Part shown: piece after piece, positions 1 through 4,702 of the stretch
Layout of the letters: every line of letters begins with the position of its first letter
How positions within the stretch are numbered: the first letter of the stretch is position 1
Source of the DNA: Actinomycetota bacterium
Lineage (GTDB): Bacteria > Actinomycetota > Humimicrobiia > Humimicrobiales > Humimicrobiaceae
Direction: 5' to 3'
Length of the DNA: 22,276 nt
Assembly (NCBI GenBank): GCA_016932375.1
Contig: JAFGDA010000033.1
Coordinates: 1-22,276, forward strand
The notes under the pieces: model-generated
Databases searched by the model: none
Seen by the model: only the letters and a program-made list of their open reading frames with translations
Told to the model about the DNA's origin: nothing
Position numbers and translations under genes: made by a program

Positions 1-389
1 TTTATTGTTTAATTGAAAAGTTGTTTTTTTGTAAATTGTATATGTTTTTATCATATTTTTATAATAAAGTACAATATTATTTATTAATATTTAATTTAGC
101 ATTGATTATGGTTCAATGCAGCCTTACAGCTTATTTTGATAAAAGCGGTTTCAATAAGGGCACGGTTTCATATTAGTGGAAGCTCAATAATGTATTATCA
201 CCGGCATGCCGGAAACCCTTTTACATGAATGAATTGCAATTACATCCATTGGTGATAATATGCTCCGGGCCCGTACTGGTAAACCCCTGCCGGGTGTATG
301 AATATTAGGCAGGTCCAGCACAGGCCCTGATTTTTGCAGGATAAGTTTTAAATACTTTTTTTACGGATGTCTGTGCCTGTAAAACAGGG
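1..389. other. Non-coding stretch with several palindromes
   Basis: I see no convincing gene here. The first 110 bases are very AT-rich. From about 193 to 330 the sequence holds several inverted repeats: a 10-bp pair TATTATCACC (193-202) and GGTGATAATA (251-260), a perfect 12-bp palindrome CCGGCATGCCGG (201-212), a perfect 10-bp palindrome AATTGCAATT (232-241), and a CCTGCC/GGCAGG pair near 287-315. None has a T-run typical of an intrinsic terminator. The region lies downstream of the minus-strand DJ-1/PfpI gene. Confidence 0.5.
193..260. repeat. 10-bp inverted repeat enclosing two shorter palindromes
   Basis: TATTATCACC at 193-202 is the exact reverse complement of GGTGATAATA at 251-260. 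The 48 bases between them contain AATTGCAATT (232-241), and the left arm overlaps CCGGCATGCCGG (201-212). The nesting suggests a structured element, a protein-binding site or a miniature-element remnant. There is no obvious target duplication outside the arms, so the nature is unknown. Confidence 0.45.
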
Positions 390-911
390 TTATTTATAAT
401 ATGCCCCTATAAGCTCTAAGGTAGAGCGGCAAAAAGCAGGTAAGTCTTCAGGTTTTCTTGAGGTGACTATATTTCCGTCTGTAACCACTTCCTGGTCCAT
501 ATAGGTGGCTCCGGCATTTTTTAGGTCGGTAGAGATTGCTATATAACCAGTGACTTTTTTTCCTCTTATTATGTCTGCTTCCACAAGCATCCATCCGCCA
601 TGACAGATTGCTGCTATTACCCTGCATCTATTGTTTGCTTCACGGACAAGGTTTACCATATCTTTGTTTACCCTCATTTTATCGGGTGCATTACCCCCTG
701 GTATAACCACTGCAATTACTTCGTCAAGGTCCACCTGGGCAGGCGATAGGTCAGATTTAACCGGAAGGCCAAATTTACCGGTGTACTCCACACCGGCTTC
801 AGGCCCTACTGTTTTTACATCATATCCTGCTTCGATAAAGCGATAATACGGATAGATGGCCTCCTCATCCCTGAACTGGTTTTCCACCAGGATCAATATT
901 CTCCCTAACAT
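390..911 (-). CDS. DJ-1/PfpI family protein
   Basis: This is a 173-residue single-domain protein of the DJ-1/PfpI superfamily, cytoplasmic glutamine-amidotransferase-like proteins annotated as proteases, deglycases or stress proteins. Visible signatures are the N-terminal strand MLGRILILVENQF followed by acidic residues D15-E17, the IPGG turn at 70-73, and the nucleophile elbow AAICHGG with Cys103-His104. The C-terminal part (GYIAISTDLKNAGATYMDQE, then DGNIVTSRKPEDLPAF) matches the PfpI subgroup closely. The start is placed at 911 because AAAGGAGG (complement of 917-924) sits 5 bases upstream; an in-frame ATG at 929 would put this ribosome binding site inside the gene. It stands alone, divergent from the insertion element and the com genes. 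The exact substrate cannot be told from sequence. Confidence 0.88.
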   Translation of the reverse strand: MLGRILILVENQFRDEEAIYPYYRFIEAGYDVKTVGPEAGVEYTGKFGLPVKSDLSPAQVDLDEVIAVVIPGGNAPDKMRVNKDMVNLVREANNRCRVIAAICHGGWMLVEADIIRGKKVTGYIAISTDLKNAGATYMDQEVVTDGNIVTSRKPEDLPAFCRSTLELIGAYYK

Positions 912-1067
912 GGCTGCCTCCTTTTCCATTTTTTAAATTTTATATGGATAACGTCCTTATTTCCCCCCTGTCCCAAATATGCTTTTTAAACGAGGTAAAA
1001 CTCACCCGGTTAAAGTCCGGAAAATAATTAACCTTATATAAGAACAAACAGGACAAAGCCAGTACAT

Positions 1068-1087
1068 CACCGGACTCCAGTCCGGTG
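1068..1087. repeat. Perfect 9-bp hairpin
   Basis: CACCGGACT, two bases (CC), then AGTCCGGTG form an uninterrupted GC-rich dyad in an otherwise AT-rich intergenic region. No T-tract follows on either strand. It may be an operator or an RNA hairpin; no function can be assigned. Confidence 0.5.
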
Positions 1088-1150
1088 GTTTAACAGCAGT
1101 TTAAAAAAATACCCATATTTATTATAACCCATATCGGGTGCAATGTGATA

Positions 1151-1158
1151 ATTTTTAA
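1151..1158. repeat. Left target site duplication
   Basis: ATTTTTAA here directly abuts the left terminal repeat, and the identical 8 bases occur at 3798-3805 directly after the right terminal repeat. Extending to 9 bases breaks the match, so the duplication is exactly 8 bp. IS1-family elements are known to make duplications of about 8-9 bp. Confidence 0.88.
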
Positions 1159-1174
1159 GGTAGTGGGTCAATTT
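1159..1174 (+). repeat. Left terminal inverted repeat
   Basis: GGTAGTGGGTCAATTT matches the reverse complement of 3782-3797 at all 16 positions; beyond that, two of the next three positions also match. The GGT..TG opening resembles the general look of IS1-family ends. Confidence 0.92.
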
Positions 1175-1224
1175 GAAAATAATCACCTATAGACAGAGGG
1201 GAGATTTCATGAAATAATTATACT

Positions 1225-1449
1225 ATGCAAGAGCAGTTAAGCAAAAAGAAAATGAGCGATGACTTAAATAATATAGCTTTTCGCATAGTTAAGCAAGCCA
1301 CAGATGAGCATGTCAAAAATCCCGCTGCGGTTGCTCTGGGTAGAATGGGTGGTCTTAAGGGTGGCAAGGCACGAGCTGAAAAGCTTAGTGCTAAGAAAAG
1401 AAAAGAGATTGCTAAAAAAGCCGCAAACGCACGTTGGAATAACAGATAA
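1225..1449 (+). CDS. Small basic GGLKGG-motif protein (passenger gene)
   Basis: This is a 74-residue, strongly basic protein. Its core, NPAAVALGRMGGLKGGKARA at residues 32-51, is followed by a lysine-rich helix ending in ANARW. Proteins of this pattern recur in many bacteria as small hypothetical proteins; the glycine-lysine core followed by a basic helix suggests nucleic-acid binding, but this is inference. The start is uncertain. The ATG at 1225 has no ribosome binding site of its own, but a strong GAGGGGAG (1196-1203) precedes a two-codon ORF, ATG-AAA-TAA at 1209-1217, that ends 7 bases before it, so termination-reinitiation is possible. A later in-frame ATG at 1252 is the alternative. It is the first gene inside the element and is separated from the toxin gene by a promoter. 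Confidence 0.6.
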   Translation: MQEQLSKKKMSDDLNNIAFRIVKQATDEHVKNPAAVALGRMGGLKGGKARAEKLSAKKRKEIAKKAANARWNNR

Positions 1450-1464
1450 ATCGTTAAAACATTT

Positions 1465-1492
1465 TTCTCATACTAAATAATTATGTTATAAT
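1465..1492 (+). promoter_or_regulatory. Promoter of the toxin-antitoxin-chaperone operon
   Basis: A perfect TATAAT at 1487-1492 is preceded by TGT (1484-1486), giving an extended -10, and by a 4/6 -35 (TTCTCA, 1465-1470) at 16-bp spacing. The expected transcription start, about 7 bases after the -10, falls at 1499-1500, exactly at the toxin ATG. This predicts a leaderless transcript. Confidence 0.6.
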
Positions 1493-1499
1493 CTAACAC

Positions 1500-2081
1500 A
1501 TGAATAAAGAACAGATTACTGAATCCCAAGTATTTGACGATAGAGAAATCAATGAAGGTATAAAGCTGAACTATGGAATATGTGAGTGTTTATATCATGG
1601 AACTTCAAAACCACAAGCACAGAAAATAGAAAGAACCAGTAAAATAATAATTCCTGATAATGTTAATTATTTGGGAAAAGGTTTTTATTGTTATTATTGG
1701 GATATAGAAGCGAGTAGAATTTGGGCTAGAAAGAAAAACAATACTGAGAAAATTGCTGTCTTGAAATTAGTAGTGCATTTAGGAAATACTTTTTTTATAG
1801 ATAAAGAGTTATACCAAATTTTCAGGGATAAAGCAAAAACACTAGAAGGTACTAACTTAAGCATAGATAAGAAAGTAGGTAATTATATTGAATTATTTAT
1901 TAAAGAATTTATTAAAACCAAATATAGTATTGATATACATACCGTAGCGAGATATTATATACTGCGATATAATAAGATTATAGAAGGTGATAAAAAAAGT
2001 TTAAGACGGTGTGTTTTAATGTATTCTTTACGCAATGAAGAAAGAGTCAAGGATATTAGAATATGTTGGGAGGAAGAATGA
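1500..2081 (+). CDS. ADP-ribosyltransferase-like toxin candidate (CmdT/DUF3990-like)
   Basis: This 193-residue protein is the first gene of a three-gene operon. Residues 31-35 (LYHGT) and 59-76 (GKGFYCYY...ASRIWA) resemble the conserved blocks of DUF3990-type ADP-ribosyltransferase folds, where the HG block and the GkGFY strand line the NAD pocket. His33 and Tyr63 are candidate pocket residues; I cannot assign the catalytic glutamate with confidence, though the C-terminal end is glutamate-rich (NEERVKDIRICWEEE). There is no signal peptide or membrane segment, so it should act in the cytoplasm. Its stop overlaps the next gene's start (ATGA, 2078-2081). The neighbours, a small acidic protein and a SecB-like chaperone, point to the toxin of a TAC module, and CmdTAC has the same order with an mRNA-modifying ADP-ribosyltransferase. 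No ribosome binding site is seen, in keeping with the leaderless promoter. The family assignment is inference from motifs and context. Confidence 0.62.
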   Translation: MNKEQITESQVFDDREINEGIKLNYGICECLYHGTSKPQAQKIERTSKIIIPDNVNYLGKGFYCYYWDIEASRIWARKKNNTEKIAVLKLVVHLGNTFFIDKELYQIFRDKAKTLEGTNLSIDKKVGNYIELFIKEFIKTKYSIDIHTVARYYILRYNKIIEGDKKSLRRCVLMYSLRNEERVKDIRICWEEE

Positions 2082-2389
2082 AAAAATACATTTCAAGCAA
2101 GGAATTAATTGATGGGGCAAAAAGTTGGCTTGCAAGTTTATCGGATGAAGAATGGTGTACAAAATTAGAAGAAGAGAATTATTTTAATGAATTAGATGAA
2201 AAACAAAGATTAGAATGGTTAAATAAAAATACTGTCGAATTTCAGTATGAGCTAGATAACATTAAATATGGGGTAGCTATTAGTGATGAAGAAAATTTTG
2301 ATTATACTTCACAGGAAAAACTGATTTCTTCATCCATGCCAATAACTTATCAAGATAAAAAGGTTCTTATTGATTCGAAAGCTGCATAA
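2078..2389 (+). CDS. Small acidic antitoxin candidate (CmdA-like)
   Basis: This is a 103-residue acidic protein that I do not recognise by sequence. The N-terminal two thirds (roughly 7-60) look helical and rich in Glu/Asp/Trp (SLSDEEW, LEEENYFNELDEKQRLEWL). The C-terminal 30-35 residues look less ordered and end in DSKAA. The start at 2078 is chosen because GGGAGG (2068-2073) lies 4 bases upstream; an in-frame ATG at 2063 has no such site. It overlaps the toxin stop by 4 bases (ATGA) and the chaperone start by 1 base (TAATG), implying translational coupling and matched amounts. By position and size it is the antitoxin of the module. In known TAC systems the antitoxin depends on the chaperone for folding or protection from proteases, often through a C-terminal extension, and the tail here could play that part. 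That is inference. Confidence 0.6.
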   Translation: MKKYISSKELIDGAKSWLASLSDEEWCTKLEEENYFNELDEKQRLEWLNKNTVEFQYELDNIKYGVAISDEENFDYTSQEKLISSSMPITYQDKKVLIDSKAA

Positions 2390-2823
2390 TGGATAAAAAT
2401 AAACAACCAGGGATAAAATTTTTAAGAGTTTTTCTTTCTAAATTGAAGTATGAACTACCTAAAGTAAAACCAAAAGACTTTGAGTATAATTTAGACTTCA
2501 CGGATTCATTTCAGATTAAGGGAAATAGGTTAATTTATATTTTTGATATTAGCCTGTATGATAGATTTCAGCTTGAGTTAACAGCAGTATTTGAAACAAT
2601 TAAGGGTGAAGAAAATTTGGATTTAGAACAATTTGCAAATATAAATGCACCCGCATTTATATTCCCATTTGCAAGAGAAGTAATAAGTAACATTACATCT
2701 AGAACACCCCTTCCCAACCTTTTATTACCGCCAGTTAACCTTATTGCTATAAAAAATGAAGCGGCTAAAATAGAGAAAAAGTCCAAAAAGAAAGTAGAGA
2801 ATAAATCTATAAAGAAAGCTTAG
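2389..2823 (+). CDS. SecB-like chaperone of a toxin-antitoxin-chaperone module (CmdC-like)
   Basis: This is a 144-residue SecB-family protein. Residues 85-120 (INAPAFIFPFAREVISNITS, then TPLPNLLLPPVNL) align clearly with the SecB core, in which FPYARE, the SRGTFP loop and LAPVNF are the most conserved parts. Residues 30-75 fit the SecB beta-strands. The C-terminal tail (121-144) is lysine-rich, whereas the E. coli SecB tail is short and not strongly basic. SecB normally holds unfolded preproteins for SecA; solitary SecB-like proteins encoded beside toxin-antitoxin pairs instead protect the antitoxin, as in TAC systems of Mycobacterium tuberculosis and the CmdTAC system. The gene is coupled to the antitoxin by a TAATG overlap and lies inside a transposon, which argues for the TAC role over housekeeping export. 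It ends 122 bases before the transposase gene. Confidence 0.85.
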   Translation: MDKNKQPGIKFLRVFLSKLKYELPKVKPKDFEYNLDFTDSFQIKGNRLIYIFDISLYDRFQLELTAVFETIKGEENLDLEQFANINAPAFIFPFAREVISNITSRTPLPNLLLPPVNLIAIKNEAAKIEKKSKKKVENKSIKKA

Positions 2824-2880
2824 AAATAATAGATTGTTTTCAGATTTGCTAAATACATAACCCTATTCAATTTTAATACC

Positions 2881-2892
2881 ATAAAATTTTAT
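2881..2892. repeat. AT-only 12-bp palindrome after the chaperone gene
   Basis: ATAAAATTTTAT is a perfect palindrome followed by a T-rich stretch. It could help end the upstream transcript, but an AT-only stem is weak and I do not call it a terminator. Confidence 0.25.
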
Positions 2893-2909
2893 TCTTTATT
2901 ATATTTATC

Positions 2910-2938
2910 TTGACAATGCTTGAGCGGTCAAGTATAAT
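2910..2938 (+). promoter_or_regulatory. Consensus sigma70 promoter of the transposase gene
   Basis: TTGACA (2910-2915), 17 bases, then TATAAT (2933-2938) is a full consensus promoter. The predicted start of transcription is about 2945-2946, at the transposase ATG (2946), again implying a leaderless message. The arms CTTGAC (2909-2914) and GTCAAG (2927-2932) form a dyad overlapping the -35 and the spacer, which could be an operator that keeps transposase expression low. Confidence 0.78.
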
Positions 2939-2945
2939 ATAGTTT

Positions 2946-3782
2946 ATGAATAAGTTAAGTACAAAAGAAAGAGCCAAGATAATAGCAGCCTTAGTTGAAG
3001 GTAATTCAATTAGGGCTACTTGTCGTATGACCGGTGCTGCCAAGGGTACAGTAACAAGACTTTTAGAATCAGTTGGCAAAGTATGCAGTAAGTACCAGAA
3101 TGAGCATTTAATTAATCTTGCCTGTAAGAATATACAAATTGATGAGATTTGGAGTTTCTGCTATGCAAAGCAAAAGAATGTTCCAGAAGAAAAACAAGGT
3201 CAATTCGGTTATGGTGATGTATGGACATTTACAGCCATTGACGCTGATACAAAATTAGTTCCTGCATGGTTGGTCGGATTAAGAGATTTGAATTACGCAA
3301 TAGAGTTTGTAAGTGATCTAAGGGAAAGATTAACAAATAGAGTACAAATTACAACAGACGGGCATAAAATATATCTGGAATCAATCGAGACTGCATTTTA
3401 TAAAGGTGTAGATTATGCAATGTTGGTTAAATTATATGGTAATGAACCCAATGGTGAAAAGAGATATAGTTCTTCTGATTGTATAGCTACAGAAAAGAGA
3501 ATCCTACAAGGAAATCCAAATCCAAAACTTATTTCTACAAGCTATGTCGAAAGACAGAATCTAACAATGAGAATGAGCATGAGAAGATTCACTCGATTGA
3601 CTAATGCTTTCTCAAAGAAGATAGAAAATTTAGAATACGCTGTTGCCCTGCATTTCATGTATTATAATTTTGCCAGAGTTCATAAGTCTTTATCAAATCC
3701 TTATCCAAGAACTCCGGCAATAGCAGCAGGAATTGAAGATCATATTTGGACAATAGAAGAGATAATAAATTTATTGGATTGA
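2946..3782 (+). CDS. IS1-family-like DDE transposase
   Basis: This is a 278-residue transposase of the single-ORF branch related to IS1. An N-terminal helix-turn-helix (about 17-45, NSIRATCRMTGAAKGTVTRL) would bind the terminal repeats. The catalytic core shows Asp66 (QIDEIWSF), Asp138 (TTDGH) and Glu202 (SYVERQN), spaced as a DDE triad. Also conserved are AIDADTKLVPAWLVG (97-111), the MRMSMRRFTRLTNAFSKK block (208-225) and FMYYNFARVHKSL (237-249). Unlike classical IS1, no programmed frameshift is needed. The last base of the stop codon lies within the right terminal repeat, so nothing separates the gene from the element's end. The frame looks intact, so the element may still be active. No ribosome binding site is visible; the promoter suggests leaderless translation. 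Confidence 0.92.
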   Translation: MNKLSTKERAKIIAALVEGNSIRATCRMTGAAKGTVTRLLESVGKVCSKYQNEHLINLACKNIQIDEIWSFCYAKQKNVPEEKQGQFGYGDVWTFTAIDADTKLVPAWLVGLRDLNYAIEFVSDLRERLTNRVQITTDGHKIYLESIETAFYKGVDYAMLVKLYGNEPNGEKRYSSSDCIATEKRILQGNPNPKLISTSYVERQNLTMRMSMRRFTRLTNAFSKKIENLEYAVALHFMYYNFARVHKSLSNPYPRTPAIAAGIEDHIWTIEEIINLLD

Positions 3783-3797
3783 AATTGACCCACTACC
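3782..3797 (-). repeat. Right terminal inverted repeat
   Basis: AAATTGACCCACTACC is the exact reverse complement of the left end (1159-1174). It overlaps the transposase stop codon by one base. Confidence 0.92.
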
Positions 3798-3805
3798 ATT
3801 TTTAA
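3798..3805. repeat. Right target site duplication
   Basis: ATTTTTAA follows the right terminal repeat directly and repeats the 8 bases at 1151-1158. Removing the element plus one copy rejoins a plausible intergenic sequence in which TGCAAT (1139-1144) and ATTGCA (3811-3816) form an inverted repeat around the target. Confidence 0.88.
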
Positions 3806-3811
3806 AGATTA

Positions 3812-3840
3812 TTGCATAACCATTTTAATGTATCTATAAT
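3812..3840 (+). promoter_or_regulatory. Possible promoter of the com genes
   Basis: TATAAT at 3835-3840 is preceded at 17 bp by TTGCAT (3812-3817), which matches only 3 of 6 consensus -35 bases. It lies 131 bases before comEA, just outside the insertion element. The surroundings are AT-rich, so chance matches are likely. Confidence 0.3.
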
Positions 3841-3970
3841 CATTTATATATTTATGCTAATATGTAATTATATACCGGCAACTTACGGAATAACATAAAA
3901 AAATTAATTTTAAGGCATACTGCAATAATTATAAATTTACATATTAATAAAAATTTTACGGAAGTTTAAA

Positions 3971-4702
3971 ATGAACCTTTTCAACCTGAAAGAAATAGCG
4001 GGCAGGGCAAGGTTCACCCTTGACCGGATAAGATATATAAGGAGAAGACACATCAATCTTACTTTTTTTATGCTGCTGCTCATCCTTGTTGTGGTATTTA
4101 CAGTCATATTTACATATCAGCAGGCCGAGATAAAAAAGAAGGAAAATATATTGAAAAGCTATTATTTCCCGGATCCATTACCCGGTGATGCAGATGGGAA
4201 TAAAGAGACGCCCATTACAGCAGGGGATAAACCTGGAGAGGGTATTGAAGAAAAGATATATATACATATATGTGGTGAAGTTGCAGAACCGGGTGTCTAC
4301 CTGATGGAACCAGGTTCAAGGGTAAATGATGCTATCAGGATGGCGGGCGGTGCTACAGAAAGCGCTTTTCTTCCTGCTTTGAATCTTGTACAAAAGTTAT
4401 GTGATGGACAAAAAATATATATTCCGTCACAGAATGAGGTCTCAAGCGGGGGATCCTGGGCAGTAGATTACATTGATACCGGGGTACCTGGTAATACAGG
4501 TTCTACAAACCTGCTTGTAAATATCAATACGGCTGGTATTGATATTCTCCAGTCTCTTCCCGGAATAGGTCCGGCAATAGCTGCAAACATAGTGGATTAC
4601 AGGGAAAAACACGGCAGTTTCGGTACTATTGAGGAACTTGAGAGGGTCGATGGGATAGGCCCAAAAAAGTATGAAAAGATAAAGGATCTTGTCACTGTTT
4701 GA
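3971..4702 (+). CDS. comEA: ComEA-like DNA-binding competence protein
   Basis: This 243-residue, membrane-anchored DNA receptor presents captured double-stranded DNA to the ComEC channel during natural transformation. One transmembrane helix (about 29-48) follows a basic N-terminal segment. Residues 96-153 form an SLBB domain (IYIHICGEVAEPGVYLMEPG ... LCDGQKIYIP). Residues 183-243 form the helix-hairpin-helix DNA-binding domain with two hairpins, LPGIGP (196-201) and VDGIGPKK (226-233), and the family signature NINTA. This N-to-C order is that of Gram-positive ComEA. The start ATG has GGAAG about 7 bases upstream. The stop overlaps the comEC start by 4 bases (TTGA), so the two are co-translated. 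Confidence 0.92.
   Translation: MNLFNLKEIAGRARFTLDRIRYIRRRHINLTFFMLLLILVVVFTVIFTYQQAEIKKKENILKSYYFPDPLPGDADGNKETPITAGDKPGEGIEEKIYIHICGEVAEPGVYLMEPGSRVNDAIRMAGGATESAFLPALNLVQKLCDGQKIYIPSQNEVSSGGSWAVDYIDTGVPGNTGSTNLLVNINTAGIDILQSLPGIGPAIAANIVDYREKHGSFGTIEELERVDGIGPKKYEKIKDLVTV

Larger units (their letters stand above)
912..1158. other. Intergenic region left of the insertion element
   Basis: No gene is seen. It holds a perfect hairpin, CACCGGACT and AGTCCGGTG separated by CC (1068-1087), and a weak GGTTAA/TTAACC pair (1008-1013, 1028-1033). The hairpin is not followed by a T-run on either strand, so I do not call it a terminator. Before the insertion this stretch was continuous with 3806-3970 and separated the divergent DJ-1/PfpI and comEA genes. 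Confidence 0.5.
1159..3797. mobile_element. IS1-family-like transposon with toxin-antitoxin-chaperone cargo
   Basis: This is a 2,639-bp unit with both ends defined: perfect 16-bp inverted repeats (GGTAGTGGGTCAATTT) at its termini and an 8-bp direct repeat outside them. It carries one DDE transposase at the right end and four passenger genes: a small GGLKGG-type basic protein, an ADP-ribosyltransferase-like toxin candidate, a small acidic antitoxin candidate and a SecB-like chaperone. All genes point right. The interior is clearly more AT-rich than the genes on either side, which fits horizontal arrival. It sits in an intergenic region and breaks no visible gene. An element of this kind, a simple IS with non-transposition cargo, is sometimes called a transporter IS. 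The exact target duplication suggests a fairly recent insertion. Confidence 0.88.

Noticed and set aside
375..392. Hairpin CCTGT/ACAGG just after the DJ-1/PfpI stop as a terminator
   Set aside because: The stem has 5 bp and is not followed by a T-tract on the minus strand.
912..929. Upstream in-frame ATG (929) as the DJ-1/PfpI start
   Set aside because: The strong AAAGGAGG lies between it and the ATG at 911, at the right distance for the latter, and family members begin near MLGRILIL.
2389..2823. Chaperone gene as the housekeeping secB
   Set aside because: It is coupled to two small genes inside a transposon and has a lysine-rich tail; many bacteria of this cell type lack a housekeeping SecB. 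The TAC role explains more.
1159..3797. Insertion interrupting a gene
   Set aside because: Joining the flanks gives only AT-rich intergenic sequence between divergent genes, with no open frame across the junction.
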